Shown piece by piece: positions 48,177 through 62,000 of a stretch of 64,000 bases of DNA. The stretch is from Cryptomeria japonica (taxonomy: Eukaryota; Streptophyta; Pinopsida; Cupressales; Cupressaceae). Position 1 is the stretch's first letter. Every line of letters starts with the position of its first letter. The DNA lies in assembly GCF_030272615.1 (NCBI RefSeq), contig NC_081408.1:408950889-409014888 (forward strand). The letters run 5' to 3'. Below the pieces are notes generated by a model. It saw nothing but the letters and a program-made list of their open reading frames with translations. It was not told the DNA's origin and ran no database searches. Made by a program: the position numbers and the translations under genes.

Positions 48177-48491
48177 ATCTAAATCAATTGAAGTTCACAA
48201 AATAACTTCAATCTATCATGTATCTTAAATATTGGAGTATATATTTTCTTTTCCTTTTTTTCTTTTTTTGAAAAAGAGGGGTAAAAACTTTGTTTAGAAC
48301 AAAGCAAGAAATACAAAGAGAGAGCCCAAGGCCGGAACAAGAAGTTCTAAATCAATTGAAGTTCACAAAATAACTTCAATCTATCATGTATCTTAAATAT
48401 TGGAGTATATATTTTCTTTATCTAAATCAATTGAAGTTCACAAAATAACTTCAATCTATCATGTATCTTAAATATTGGAGTATATATTTTC
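48177..48491. repeat. 73-base segment in three copies around LINE tails
   Basis: A segment starting ATCTAAATCAATTGAAG and ending GTATATATTTTCTT occurs at about 48177-48249, 48345-48418 and 48419-48491. A 95-base stub of LINE 3' end (48250-48344) lies between copies 1 and 2, and the long LINE 3' end follows copy 3. Confidence 0.85.
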
Positions 48492-48669
48492 TTTTCTTTT
48501 TTTCTTTTTTTGAAAAAGAGGGGTAAAAACTTTGTTTAGAACAAAGCAAGAAATACAAAGAGAGAGCCCAAGGCCAGAACAAGAAAGCCCTTAAACACTT
48601 TATCCTCCATAATTAACCTATCTAACATATCCTTATTCTCAAGCCTGGGGGGGCCAATCATCCATGTCC

Positions 48670-50200
48670 TACCCACTTGGGTTCTCAGAAGCCCATTTAG
48701 CCAAGCAATCAACCACTCTATTCCATTCCCATGGAATATGATAGAAAGAGAGACCCACATATAATCCTCTTCCAACCAAGAGAGTACCCTTTTTGAACAA
48801 CATAAAGAATAGTTGTAGCCTCCATAATGTTAGTAGAGTGGCATCCCCTATAAGAAGAGAAAAAAAACACAACATTTCCATTATTGTCCCTACCAACACC
48901 ACCAATTCCCGCATGTCCCGGATTCCCTCTGGAAGACCCATCTGTATTAACTTTTAACACTCCCTCAGGAGGAGGGAGCCACCTTCTTTCTCTGTGAATT
49001 TTATGTTTGACCTTTTGTCCTCTCCTTCTATCTAAGGGGCCACCTCCATTACCAACAAGATTTAGATTCCTTATCACACCTGAATCACTAGGATCCATAG
49101 GTCCAGAAACATCACATTTGGCAAGAATAGTTTCCTGAAGTCTACAAACATTTTTTCTCCATAGAAGAACACTCATTAACTCAGAGTCCTGAAAGATCCT
49201 TCTATTCCTTTCCAGCCATAAATTCCAAATAATCAAAGTTGAGCCAATGAGCCAAGCAATCTGCAAAAAGGAAGATTTGGTTGGAGGATGGCCCAAGCTC
49301 TCCCAAAACTCCACTAAAGAAGTAGCATGAACACAAGCGTGATTCCACGCTCCCCACCACATGTGCCAAAAATATTTGGCATAAGAACACTGAAAAAAAA
49401 AAGATGGGAAACACCTTCTTCATTCTCTTTACAAAGGACACATCTAGATGGGCCTTGGAAACCTCTTTTCTTTAAATTCTCCTAAGCAAGACATTTGCTT
49501 TGGGCGACCAGCCAAAGAAAATAGTTACACTTGGGCCAAGAGAAACAATCCCGTTTCCACCAAGGCACACCTTCCCTGCCATGCATTTTCCTATCCAACT
49601 CCTGGCAACCAAATGCAACTGTAAATTTGTCTTTTGGGTTAGGACCCCAAGCCAAAACATCCCTATCCTGATGAGAGTTACATAACCTATTGGCTAAAAT
49701 CTCAGCCAACACCTTATGACTCTCCTCAGAGCCACCATGCGACCATTCTTGAGGATCCCTCCAACAAGTCACTTGACCATGCCCTTGCAAAATATTAGTT
49801 TTGAAATCAACATCCTTGCACCAACCAGCCGCAACAAAAATATTACAAAGAGGCTGAAGGTGAGGGTACAAAGATACAATTAGGGGATGGCCATCCCAAG
49901 AGTCATGCCAAAATTGAGCTTCTGATCCTTTATTACACATCCAAAAAAGACCCCCTTTGATGAGTTTTGCCCCCTTTTTAGAGTGTCCCAGATCATGGAA
50001 CCCCTCCCCATCAAGTTACATTGGGGCACATCAATACTATCAACACCTCTAAGGTACTTATGAGTGATAATTTTGGCCCAATCCAAATCCTGGTAGGTGC
50101 ACCATCTCCAATATAACTTAGCTATAAGCACCCGACCCATTAAGCCAACAGGCCTAAGACCAAGACCCCCCTCCTGCTTCGGTCTACAAACTAATTCCAA
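48670..50200 (-). pseudogene. LINE ORF2 C-terminal part: zf-RVT and RNase H
   Basis: zf-RVT: CNKGSEAQFWHDSWDG at about 49895-49940, and FSWPKCNYFLWLVAQSKCLA near 49500. RNase H: LKVNTDGSSRGNPGHAGIGG at about 48900-48960, then NIMEATTILYVV and a tail VVDCLAKWASENPSG near 48670-48715. RNase H at the end of ORF2 is common in plant L1 elements. Several stops and frame changes break it, and it would follow the RT in one polyprotein. Confidence 0.8.
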
Positions 50201-51560
50201 CCTAACTAGGCTCCACTTGGAAGAAAGGAGATTACCAGATCAAAGAAATTGCCTAGAGAGAGCATCAAATTCTTTCATAAAACTAAAGAGAGCAACCTGC
50301 ACAAAACATCTATAAATAGGCAAGGTTTGAACAACTGACTTCAGCAAAGTTACTCTGTCGGTTGATGAAAGCCATCGACAGGTCCAGTGGCTAACCCTCT
50401 TACGAAACTTGTTTAGAATTTCCTATCAAAACTCCCTGCGTTGAGAACCCACACCAATTGGAATCCCAAGGTAGACCCAAGGAAGGGAACCAATAGGAAA
50501 TCTAAAAATCCGAGAAAATCCTATTTTGAATAAGCCGGGGAATATTGAAGAAATATATAAAAGATTTGTTCTCATTAATTTTTTGCCTCGAGGCAGCCAA
50601 ATATGTATCCAAAGTTCTCTTGAATTCTACAACTTCACTGATTCTGGCCCTTCCCATCAAAGTTGTATCATCCAAAAACTTTAAGTGAGAGTAGGGATGC
50701 AAGTGCTCACCCCAACTCCATCCTTGAATCAGGCCTTGTCTAACCTTGGATTTGATAAACCTACCAAGACCCTTAGCCATAATGATAAACATATAAGGAG
50801 ATGAGGAATCTCCCTGTCAAAGACCCCTATAAGCATTGAGAATTTCAAAGGGTTCCCCACTGATTAAGATTGATAATGAAGCAGAGGAAACATAGCTCAT
50901 GACCCAACTGACCCAATCACTACAAAATCCAAAAGCCCGAAGAATATTTTGCAAAAACCCCCATTTGACTTTATCATAAGCCTTTGCCATGTCCAATTTT
51001 ATAAACATGGCTTTCTCTTTAGAGGTGGCCATAGAATGAATGGCCTCAGTTGCAATCACAATTCCATCCAATATTTGTCTACCATCCACAAAACCACCCT
51101 GCTCATTAGAAATAATAGTTTTGAGTCATAGCTTGAGTCTCTCTACAATAAGTTTGGTAATAATATTATAGACTACATTGCATAGAGCAATTAGTTTGAA
51201 TTGGTCCAAACTATTCACATTAACCTTTTTAGGAATAAGGGCCAAAAAAGTAGAATTCATGACTTTTAACATTTGCTTATTGTTGTGTGATTCTTGAACC
51301 ACCTCTAGAAGGTCCTAGTTGATAATCTCCCAAAACTCCTGGTAAAAATTCTATCGGGAAGCCATTTGGACCTGGAGCTTTTCCTTTTTTCATGTGAAAG
51401 ACAATATTTTCCAATTCTTGTAACGAAATAGGGCAAATGAGAGCCTCGTTCATTTCTCTAGAAACAAGGAGAGGAATACAATCCAAAATAGATGCTTCAT
51501 CTTCCCTAGCAAGAAGAGAGTCCTCCCTAAACAAAGCAGAGAAATGCCATTGGACTTCTT
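50201..51560 (-). pseudogene. LINE ORF2 reverse transcriptase
   Basis: Motifs in order on the minus strand: MKKGKAPGPNGFPIEFL (about 51370-51420), DGRQILDGIVIATEAIHSM and FIKLDMAKAYDKVKWGFL (50950-51089), then QGDSSSPYMFIIMAKGLGR (50760-50820), and the active-site box LKFLDDTTLMGRA (about 50650-50690), where FLDD replaces the usual FADD of L1. RT primes on nicked target DNA. Stops interrupt it. Confidence 0.85.
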
Positions 51561-51953
51561 GAGAGATGTCCCACCGAGAGGGGAGCGGAGCCCCCTCTTA
51601 AGACACTAAGGATGAAATCAATTTACTTGTTCTTCTAGCCTTGACAAAGTTATGAAAAAAAGAAGTATTCCTATCTCCTTCCTAGACTAGTCAATTCAAG
51701 ACTTTTGTTTCCAAAAGATCTCCTCTCGAAGCTCCCACTCCTCTAGTTCCTTTATAGCCATAGCCTCCATTTGGTTAAGCTCTAATGTAAGTCCCTAGTC
51801 CCAGATCAAACAAGTGATAGCGTCCAACTGATCCTGGGTAGCCTGCTTACTAAGGTGAAGATTCCCAAAACATTGCCTATTCCATCTTTTTAATTTATAT
51901 TTCACATGTTGCAATCTCTTGACAAAAGAATACATAGTTGTACCATGAGAGGG

Positions 51954-52763
51954 CTACACCTCCAACCACCAATCTGTGACCAAGTCCTGAAGGGAAGGGT
52001 CCCACAACCATATAAGTTGAAACTTGAAAGAGGGATTTTTCGAAGCATGATAATAAACCATAGATATTTTGATTGGCCAGTGATTCGAGCCCCTCAAATC
52101 CAAAATCTTAGAGCTAGCATACCATTTGTCTCCCATCCAGTAGAAGGAAACAAGGAATCTATCTAGTCTCTTAGAGATAGCTTCCACTCCACTTCTCCTA
52201 TTATTCCATGTAAACATGGCATTATTTGGTTTCGAATCAATGACATTCAAAAGCTCAATATTATCATTTAGGAGAATAGCTGAAGGATCTAGCCTGGCCA
52301 CACCCCCTCTTTTCTTAGCCAAGTTGTAGATTGCAGTGAATTGCCCAACCAAAATCCAAGGGAGAAAAGGGTTTAGAGAGCGAACATATCTAATATGGTC
52401 CCAAAACTGAGATTTACCTAAAAGAGTTGTAGGAGCATACACATTGGAAAACAGACAAATTTTACTTGACTTTAGACAGGAGGCAACCATAGAAATAGAA
52501 GAGCAACCCATAATCCACCACTGAGGGACAACCTTTGCTAGATCCCATAAGCAGGCCATTCACCATGAGCTACCATGAGCCCCAACACATTGATAAGCTC
52601 CACACAGCCAAATTCTAGAAACTCTATCTTCCATACCCTCAACTGACAATTTAGTTTCCTGGATGAAAACAACATCTAGAGAATGAGAAACAATTAGATT
52701 CCAGACGACCTTTTGTCTGGGGATGTTGTTCAACCCCCTCACATTCCATGATAAAACAATCAC
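51954..52763 (-). pseudogene. LINE ORF2 apurinic-type endonuclease
   Basis: ORF2 starts at 52763 with MIVLSWNVRGLNNIPRQK, then VVFIQETKLSVEGMEDR, FSNVYAPTTLLGKSQFWDH, VGQFTAIYNLAKKRGG and LRGSNHWPIKISM, the successive blocks of the exonuclease-endonuclease-phosphatase fold. The usual GDFN and SDH boxes read GQFT and SNH here, so catalysis would be affected. It nicks the target for LINE insertion. Confidence 0.85.
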
Positions 52764-52779
52764 TTCTTAGGATGGGATA

Positions 52780-55700
52780 AATGGGAATCAATGGGTTTCA
52801 CCAACCCAGACTTAACCAAAGTATCTCCAATAATCTTCACCTTCTCCTGATCTGTCTTCCTTCCACTCTTCAAGGGTTTTTCCATAAGTCCTTTTTTGAG
52901 GGGTCTCTATTGTAGGCCTAAGGCAAAAATGGTCCTATTGCCCTTCCCAGATTCAAAATATCCCTTGTATGAAGGAGAAGTTGAGGCCACCACATTAGCC
53001 ACCTCTATTGAGACTAAGATCTCACTAGGTTGTGCCACAACTAAAGATTTCAAAGGAAGATTTGTATCCATTTGACTATCCCTTGATCCACTATAGCTAC
53101 ATTTTGTTGAACATTTCCATTATCCACCTCCAATGAGACTCCCGAGAGTTTAGCCCCTAAAGATAGTTCAACTAGAATTCCCTCCTACTGAACCAAGTTA
53201 TCTAAAACTTCAAACTAGTTAGAAATCCCATCATTGTGTCTATCTATCCAGGTTCTCTTCTAACCTCTTCCCTTATTACGAGTTTTGACAAGAATAAAGT
53301 CATCTTTATCAGTAGTACCAACAAACATATAAGCTTTTCCCTTATCCACCTTAGGATCTGAGTTGGAAGGGACACTAGCTAATGCAAATGATCTGGATCT
53401 AGGGCACTTCCTTTGCAGATGCCCATATTCATGACAGATTCTACATCTAAACGGTAATGTCTCATAGTCTAATTGTTGAATCCATGAAGAGGATCCAAGA
53501 CATATTTCTATATAATTTGGTAATGGATTATTTAAATCAACTTCAACACAGATACGAGCATAAGAGATTGCCTTTCTATCATGAGTCTAAGTAGTAGGGC
53601 CAATAGGTTTACTAATCAGAAGACCAATAGAGTGGAGAATATCATCATGCCAAAACTCTAAGGGAAGCCTTAGAAGATGAATCCAAACTAGAACTCGCAA
53701 GGGCAGCTCCTCTTCTAAGTTGAAGCCTGCATGCCAAAGTTTGACAAAAAGCCCAACCTGGTTAAATAAATATGGGCCTCCTTCAAAAGCTTTATGTCTG
53801 TTAGACAAGCATGAGAAGATTGATGAATAATGATGAACAACAAATACCCTAACTGGTATTGAGAGGGGGGGGGAAGTGAATTAGTACAGACAAAAAATTC
53901 TCAACAACTTATCAAGTTAAAACAATGCTAACCGGTTGTCTTCATCACTGAACTTAACCATGGCAATACCGGTTAAACATAGTAAGACTTCAGACAACAA
54001 AACCAGTAAAACTGATTACTTCAAATAACATTCAACACTTGATAACTACTTCACCAATATACATATGCATGTGTTGTATCAGTAATACCATAAGCATTAG
54101 ATTTGCATGCAATTCACCTAAACAAAGACTGCTTAAACATCACATGAAAAATGCACAACTCATGACACACAGATTTTTCACGTGGAAACTCAAATGGGAA
54201 AAACCATGGTGGGGACGAATACCCACAAGCTTGTTTTTGAACTCTTTTGAAGCTCTCTCTGTTAGGAGCCTAGTCCGGTTAAAGACTTTACAATAAGGTT
54301 TTGTTAGGAACTGATCCTATTAAAGATCACCCGGTTAAGGGATGGCTATATACCCTATTAAAGGTTACCTTGCTAGAGGATTTGAAGAAATCAATGATCT
54401 TGAGTTACCTGGTTAGAGGATTTACAATAAGCCTGTTAAAGCTACCCGACAAAGGGATTTTCCTATTGTTGAAATGGTTAGAAGACAATAGGTAAAGCTC
54501 TGATATGATAACATCACTATATGCTAAGGCAGATCCCTTTCAGTTCCTCTACTATGCAATCACACTTTGCAGTTTTCCACTCACTAGTCTGGCAAGTATC
54601 TCATCACTTGGATACAAAACACAATATTTGTCAGCACTTACAATATCAAAACTCATCGACCTTATAGACAACAATTAGGTCGGTAGCATAAACCCTAAAC
54701 CCTAAACATTTTAGGTTTACAATTACAAGCGGTCCAATCCTGACCGTTCAAATACTTTGCATAGAATAAAACAATCTCAAATAGGTCACAAGTCATTTTG
54801 CATCTTCCATTCTTCACCGCACATGAAAATCAGTAACTCATCACGCTTTCTTCACATACCACTAAGAAGAATTTTAATTCTCGAGGTAGACATTTAATGC
54901 AATCGATCTTCACATGCAAGATCCTCAAGGAAATCCTTCACATGCACAAAACTGACTTGGCATCTCGATCTCATCCTCATCTCTTAGCTAACTCATCACG
55001 AAATATCACCGATTGCATCACACAAGCTATATTGCCAAACCGGAAACCCTAGAGCTGAGACTACCAACCGGTAGTCACACTTAGTGAAACCCTGACACCG
55101 GTCCACTTCATCTCTTCATACCGGTTCTGCTACTTGAACATCAATAACAACTTCTTCCAATCTTCATACCAGTTCACCTGCACTTATTGATATCAATGAC
55201 AACATACATTATCATCATATCATCATATGCCAACAAAGATAACCAAAAAATAATTGTCGGATGCCAATATTATCTCCATGTCTCCTTCGGGGTTCTAGAC
55301 CTTTCTCACCCAAGATTTGAAGACTTGTACAGAAAGGCGAAGCCCCAAAAATTTGCAAATAAGAGCATGCTCACTCGAGTAAGCAATATCCTTTGCTATA
55401 GATTCTGGTTGGATAACTAGGACAAGACGATCTTGGAATCTTTCCAAACATCCATTCACTTTCTTGATTTTTAGACCATTGACACAAAATCAATCTCCCC
55501 AAAGTTCTTATTCAAATCATTTCCACTTGCATGCATAGAGAGAGGTGGATCCGAGACATCCATATACTCTGAGTTTGCCAAACCCGAAAAGGCACCGAGA
55601 TGTGCCATGCAAACATCTCCGAACAAAAAAGGCTCATCCTCCTATCGGCTAGACCCCAACACCCAAATCCATTCCCTCACTAGAAAGACACTGCTGAAAA
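52780..55700 (-). pseudogene. LINE ORF1 (DUF4283 and zinc knuckle), interrupted by a solo LTR
   Basis: The DUF4283-like part reads HALICKFLGLRLSVQVFKSW near 55300-55385 and LASDNYFLVIF near 55241-55270, and resumes beyond the LTR insertion as SCLSNRHKAFEGGPYLFNQV from 53817 downward. The frame is kept exactly if the LTR and one AAGAT copy are ignored. A CCHC knuckle lies at about 53418-53459, and a Lys/Ser/Pro-rich tail with stops runs to about 52780. ORF1 binds the LINE RNA. Confidence 0.75.
53821..55235. mobile_element. solo LTR with target duplication AAGAT
   Basis: A 1415-base sequence starting TGATGAATAATG and ending ATGCCAACA, flanked by AAGAT at 53816-53820 and 55236-55240. There is no internal coding region, only repeated ACCGGT/CCGGTTAA words and a GAGAGGGGGGGGG tract. 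It therefore looks like a solo LTR left by LTR-LTR recombination. The lineage is unknown. It sits inside ORF1 of the LINE, so it is younger than the LINE. Confidence 0.8.
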
Positions 55701-56360
55701 CCCCATAGCTAATGCAAAAACCTTCTCCCGCAGATGAAAAGAAAAACGTAGTCGTTGTTGTCGAGCCACTCCACCCCATAAAACAATGCTCACAGTCAAC
55801 TCACGGGCTCAAGAAGACCACCCCCCCCGCCCCCCCCCCAGTCTCTATTTTTCATGTCAAGTTTGGGTATATGTTTTCTAAGTTAAAAAATTAAATAAAT
55901 ATTTTTTATGTAAATAACACATTAGTATTATAAAAGATATAAAATTACTATTATTCATTTCTTTAGTGAAAATGACATAAAAGTAGAAGACTATGTATAA
56001 ACCCTTAATATTTAAAAAGAGTAAAAAGGGAAATCTGATATTTTTATTCAATTACAAAAAAAGTAATACAAATAAGTGATTATCAAAATAGAATTAATTT
56101 GATTCTTTATCTAAGATGTAATGGTTTGGAAGGTCCCCTTAGTATATTATATTATCACTTAATGTGAGATCTAAAAATGGCATGTAAATCATTCAAGTGA
56201 ATAAAGTAGTTTGGTGGACTATGGGCATGGAGAAGGGATGTGCGGTGTGCATTCACCTTGGGGTATAGTGTTAGGGTTATGATAGGCATCAATGTGTGGG
56301 CATATGTTGTGTTTAGTTACACATGTTCACAGTAGACTATGCAGTTAAGATGACCTAAAC

Positions 56361-56911
56361 CACTAAGTTCTTAGTGAAAATGGTCATTCTAGTGGTTGAA
56401 TTAAGATAAGTATTATAAGACATTTAATGAGAGTTTTTAAATGAATATAAACTTGTTTTATTTTAATGTCAAATTTCATATTGTAGATGTTCAATAATGT
56501 GTTTAATTAAACACTTTTAAAAAAAATCTAAATAAATTAAATACCTTAAAATTATTACATTAGGTTTATATGGTTCGTTTTAACTTAAAAAAATTGACAC
56601 TTTATATTTGATATCAAAGTAAAAAATATTCTTGAAATTATACATATCATAAACATAAACCATTTACTAACACTTTAAAAAAATTATTTTATTAAAAAAA
56701 TTAAACCAACAATATTCTACAATGGAAACAAGGAGTTGCATGTCGTAACTATGTACATAGAAACTCCTCAACTCAAATGTCACTCATGCCACTTCACATG
56801 TATGAAGGAAATTCAAATTACCACTCCCACAAATGACATCATTGAGCACACATAAATTAATTACATAGGCACATTATCCACATAACATCAACATTAATAA
56901 TTAAATAATCA
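56361..56911. other. AT-rich stretch, no gene seen
   Basis: Poly-A/T words and no convincing frame. Similarity to unit 1 of the segmental duplication ends at about 56360. Confidence 0.5.
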
Positions 56912-59030
56912 ATGCAAGGAAATCAAAGGTTGAGATGCCTTATTCCTAACAAGTCACCCTTGGGGAATTGTACACTTATAAAATGGAAGGAGCTTGTGTG
57001 GAAACATGGGTGTATAAATAATGATATTTCTTTAAGCTCTGATTACAAGGCGAAACTATTTAAGTCTAATGTCCTTTCAAAAGGTTGGATAAACTTTTTG
57101 CACGCGTCGTGCAATTTGGAGGCTAATTGGAGTAATTATGTCACTGCTAGCTTGCATGATTTAAAAAATCTTAAGAATATTATTAAGATTAATCTCACCT
57201 TAAGAAGGCAATGTTTTTTGGCTATCTCCTATGCTAAAGGGTTAAATGTCGAGTGAAAAAACCTTGGTTGAAAACACTAGCGAGTCTACCATGGGAGGAG
57301 ATAGAGTGCATTTTGAGCCTGATAAGCTTGACGTCTTTAAGAATGATCTAGTAGTTTGCATTATTGCATTGAAGGAGGTGTAGCAAATTATCTAGAAAAC
57401 CTGTGGGGGCATGATGAACAACTATCAATTTAGTTTACTATGTCCTGGAATAATTGAAGGGTGGTTATTGGGGGAATCTCTTTTGAAGTCTTGGAGGAGG
57501 TAACATTGCCTAGGCTACTGGCTTTTCTCTGGAAGGAAGAAGATGGAAGCGGACTAGCCATATTACAAACAACGACAACCTTAACAAATTATTCAAGGGA
57601 AGGAGGCCCCTATCAAGTTGCAAGGTGGCTTTGCCAGAGAGGAACTTCAACACCCATGGAATCTAGTATGTTTAATGGTCATGAAATAATTTACCCTCAA
57701 GGGTCATCATAAAGTTTATTATTAATGTCATATGCCCTTGTCGAATCATTTTAGGAACCGTGATCTTCTTTGCCTTTCTTTTTATCTGCTTCATTCACCA
57801 GAAAGCTCCATTAAGGAGGCCCTTGACCCTAAAAATGAGGACAAGCAACCCATCCTTGTCCACCAGGGTTTGATATACAAGCTTTATCACTACCACTCAT
57901 ATTTGTACCCCTCTAGTAATATTATGTTAATTCAACCCCCTGCATGCTTCTCACCCCTTGGCATCATTTGCGGGTGGAATTGGCCCTTCTAGATTTTTGT
58001 AACTCATTGGTGAAGCCGTTGCTTCCTCTCCTCTCCCCTCTTCCTTTGTAACCATCATAGAGTTGGGCTCCCTATCTTCCCCTCTCCCTCTACTGCTAAA
58101 GAGTGGAAAACCATTTTCTCTAAGGGTAAGAATGAATCCATTGGAAAAAGGAAATGAATTATAATTGAAAATTCCAATTCTAAGGACATAGATGATGAGG
58201 ACCCTAATGTGGAAATTAAGGGAAGGAGAAGGTCATGAAGAATTTCCTCGCAAGACGCTGATGAGAAAAAAGAGAAAAAATAGATTGCAGTTGATATCGA
58301 ATAGGATACTGAAGGGGGTGATGGTGGTGGAAATCATAATGAACCCAAGGGTGAGGAGATTGATACTAGGGTTATTGATGATAGAAATATGGGTGGTCTT
58401 GGCCCCTCGCTAGGCCCTTAGGATTTGGATAAAAAGAATATACACCTTCCTTATAATTTGGAAGATGTGGCCCCAAACGAAATTATGGGGAAGGTTGACC
58501 TAGTCATGTGATGGCGTCTGATTTGGGTATCAAAGGGGATGAGGGTAAGGAAGGGGATGTTGTTGATGAAATTGACAAGGGAAAGAAAGATGGTAAGAAA
58601 AAGGGGGAGAGGAAAAAAGAAAAAAGGAGTGGTCATCCTAAGGAAGAGGACAAATAGAATTTGAAGACGAAAGGGTATGTGGAGCTCACTAACCATCTCA
58701 GGGATGATGAGATTCGGGCCCTTAAATATGAGGTTCGAGAGCTGAGGAGCTATCTGGATAGCCATGAGATGAATGAGGAATTATAGGCTTTGAGGGAAGA
58801 GATAAGGGAGATAAAGTGTAGATGGGACTCTAGGGATAAACAACTTCTCAGTATCAACACGATTTGCATTAGAGTAATGCACAACTCGGTTATAACCTTG
58901 TACCTACTACAAGATAAGGTTGCTAAAGAGGATGCTAATAAATAGGCCTACAAGGAACTCTACAAGTTCCTTACGAAGGATTGGGACAATGTTCTGGGTC
59001 TGGCTAGGTTTCATAAGCCGACTCCTTAGT
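56912..59030 (+). pseudogene. unknown repeated protein family, copy 3
   Basis: Plus-strand blocks: an N-terminal part (56912-57256, WINFLHASCNLEANWSNYVT), a GGISFEVLEEV block (57461-57500), the core LSNHFRNRDLLCLSFYLLHS and LVHQGLIYKLYHYH (57732-57900), a Lys/Glu-rich linker (58192-58700), a charged coiled coil (58690-58830) and the tail VMHNSVITLYLL and YKFLTKDWDNV (58860-59020). The same block order appears in copies 1 and 2. It is the most complete of the three at the N terminus, but heavily interrupted. Downstream, a pyrimidine-rich stretch resembles the region after copy 1. Function unknown. Confidence 0.55.
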
Positions 59031-62000
59031 TCTTGGTCTGTTTAATTTTTGTTTTGTTTTTCATGGACCTCTGGACTTACGGGGTAATGCCTCCATTGCT
59101 CTTTTCATTCTCTATTGATAGACTTTATTTTCCAGTTTGATATTTTGTTGTTAATGTGTTGTTGATAGATTTTGGCTATGTTAAGGGTCAACACCATAGC
59201 TAATGTTGATTTTATAATAAAAAACATGCTTGACATCACTTCTAGGATGCTTGTTATGTATAACTTTTTAAGTTATATAGTTTTAAAAAGGGTTCCCAAC
59301 GGTCTCTGGAAATAAAAGTTATGACTTTTGGAAGTTGGGCATCTTGCATTAAAAATGTAAGAACATATAAGACATATAAAAGAGGTGCAAGGGGGAGTTA
59401 CACTTGTTGACCATCTTATGATGTATTGAGACACACAATATGACATCTTGGAATAGAGATGATGAAGCTAAAGTGGAGCACTTGCTTTGGTGAGTGCATT
59501 ATGACGTTCTTATGATAGATAGAAGAGATGCTTACTTTAAACTATGATTCCATCTTGGGATTTCGACACCAAAATTTAGGTGGTTTTTGCTCATGGTTTT
59601 ATTATTATGATTTGATGATCTCATGCATTGTTTCTTATATTTATTGGGTGTTTGAGATGGAGAATATGGATGTTAAGGTTTGTAGGTATTGTTACATTGT
59701 TGGAATTACTCGAAATCTATAGTTGGTGATGCTCATATAAAGGCTTATTCTACAAGTGTATTATAATCATGTTTAGATTACTACATAATACATTAGGCTT
59801 CTTTGGACTGAAGAGTTTTTTTTTCTCTCAAAAGAGTTTTTCTCATATACACCTATGTTGTTATATGTTTTTGTTAATTTTTTAATGTGTTTGTCCTTTT
59901 TGAATTGTAAAGATCTAAAATTTGGAGAATAATCTCCTCTAAGATTAGTTTAGATTTTTTTTTAAGTACCTTATTTCCTTTCAAAAAAATATTTAAAAAA
60001 TTGAAATACATGCATACAATAGAGTACCAAACCATAACTAAATGTTTAGGTGGGCCTACTTGGTTAGAGTGCACAACAAAATACCCTAAAAGTGTGCTAG
60101 AAACATGTACTAACGTCATGAATACACTATAGTGTAAAACAAGAGGGGAAGAGTGTAAGGGTTAGGATTATAATTGTTCACGAAAACACACATAATGTTT
60201 GATATTGCTTTTTTTTTGCTATAAATTGCTCTAAATTAAAAATTAAAAAACAGATAATCATGATTTGAAAAATTTGCTCACATAGTATTCAATACATCAT
60301 GATTTTAAAAAAGAATAAATTAACATCCTCCAAAATTATACTGATTAATATTCCATATATGAACAAGGGTTATAGGGCTATGATGTTCCTATCAAAGTTT
60401 GAAAGAATAGTTTGTTGTAGGAAGAACGATTTGTTTGCTTTGTAAATTAGTAGAAAACTTTCAATTTAGTAGATTTGATTATTTTGTTATGTCTTGGCTA
60501 AATATTTGCCTAATCGTAAATTTGGTTAACAAGAACTCATACAAATTAAAAAAATACACTATTAAACTCCTATTACACTATAAAACACCTATTTTTACAT
60601 GGATCTTATAATTTAAAATGATGCAATTAGAATTATGCAAAGAATAATAATCGATATCGCTTAATATTTTAAATCCTATTTATAAATAATTACAATAAAT
60701 CAATACAAACGATTTACAATGCTCAATTTTTTTGATAAAGTGCACTTTTATACCTCAAACACTCATTTACCCAATCTCCAGCTAATATAAGGAAGAGGTA
60801 ATGACACTAATTTAACTTGTGCATCCATATGTGCATCAACCAGAGCTTCATTCAAGGATCCAACTGACTAAAGCATTTACTTAAATCTTGTTGACATCAT
60901 AATAATCAACTTCGATAGACTCTGAGCCCCAACACTTTGACTCAAAGATTTCTTTATGTAGAGGATTGTTAAAAATTTGTCAGAAAGGCAATATATGTCA
61001 GTTCTAAGATTAAGTTGTTCAGTATATCAAAATGTATGAATATTATACTTGAAAACAAACTTCAGTGGTCCTATTGAGAAAAAAAATACACAAATATAAA
61101 TGAAAAAGGATGAAAATATAAATATAATTAAATGTCAATGAGACATCCTAACAATTAAAACATACACCAATGGCAATGAAAGATAGAAAACCACACCAAA
61201 TAATTATTAATTCATAGGAATTGTTGCCATCCGACAATAGATTTTGTTCTATATTTGATTCTTGTAGTGGTCAATTGGAGTTGATGTGTCCACTATTATC
61301 AAAATTTTGCTGCATACAGTAACATAGCATACACATTTCAATTGAGGGCACTAATTATCTTTTGATTATGATAGAATATGCATTCCTATTCTAAGGTCTC
61401 TACATACACAACACAATCATTTCTCTCATTAAGATAATTAAATCAAATCTTAATTTCTCAATTTCAAAGGACACATCTTTCAAGATACACTCGGTTCTCA
61501 AACACAAACTAGTTGCAGATCAACCACTAGAGTTAAAACTTGGTTGTTGGGGTTATCTTCACAAGGAAATCCTAGGAAGAACTGAACAAACTGTTAAAAC
61601 AATAAAATCCCAATAGCCTTACCTCTACATTTTAAGCAAGAGGGTTTGGCACTACCCAATTGAGAAGTTAGCTGAAAGGTGAATCTCAATGTTAAAGTCA
61701 TGGGGATCAACAAAGAAAAGTTCAAAACATCCCTTGCAACTTCACCAGTCAAAAAGGACCTAACTAGAAAAAATATACTACTGCAAATTAGAGATCTATG
61801 ACAAGAATAAAGCTAGAAAATCGCTTCTCATTCAAAAAATCACATAGTGTGGTCAACTTTCATTAAGCTCCCTATGAAGTTAGGGAAACAACCCTCATTG
61901 TCAAGATTAGAATCAATTGTAATTTGATTCATGAAAATCCCCTGCTAACCCTGTAAAAAGAAAGCCCTTCCCATAAACCCAATCTACCAGGTAATATAAA

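Larger units (their letters stand above)
48492..55860 (-). mobile_element. long L1-type LINE, split by a solo LTR
   Basis: Minus-strand order: ORF1 N-terminal DUF4283-like region (near 55250-55400), the solo LTR insertion at 53821-55235, ORF1 remainder (53400-53815) with zinc knuckle CRICHEYGHLQRKC, ORF2 endonuclease (51954-52763), RT (50200-51534), zf-RVT (49470-50000), RNase H (48670-49000), then an A-rich 3' tail (T-rich on the plus strand at 48492-48512). A 15-20-base word related to TTGGGTATATGTTTTCT flanks the whole complex. It is nearly full length (about 6 kb without the LTR) but interrupted by many stops, so inactive. Confidence 0.85.

Noticed and set aside
60344-60370. Possible extra match to the unit 1 segment at 39497
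   Set aside because: Only about 20 bases agree and the neighbours do not; the real continuation is near 62690.
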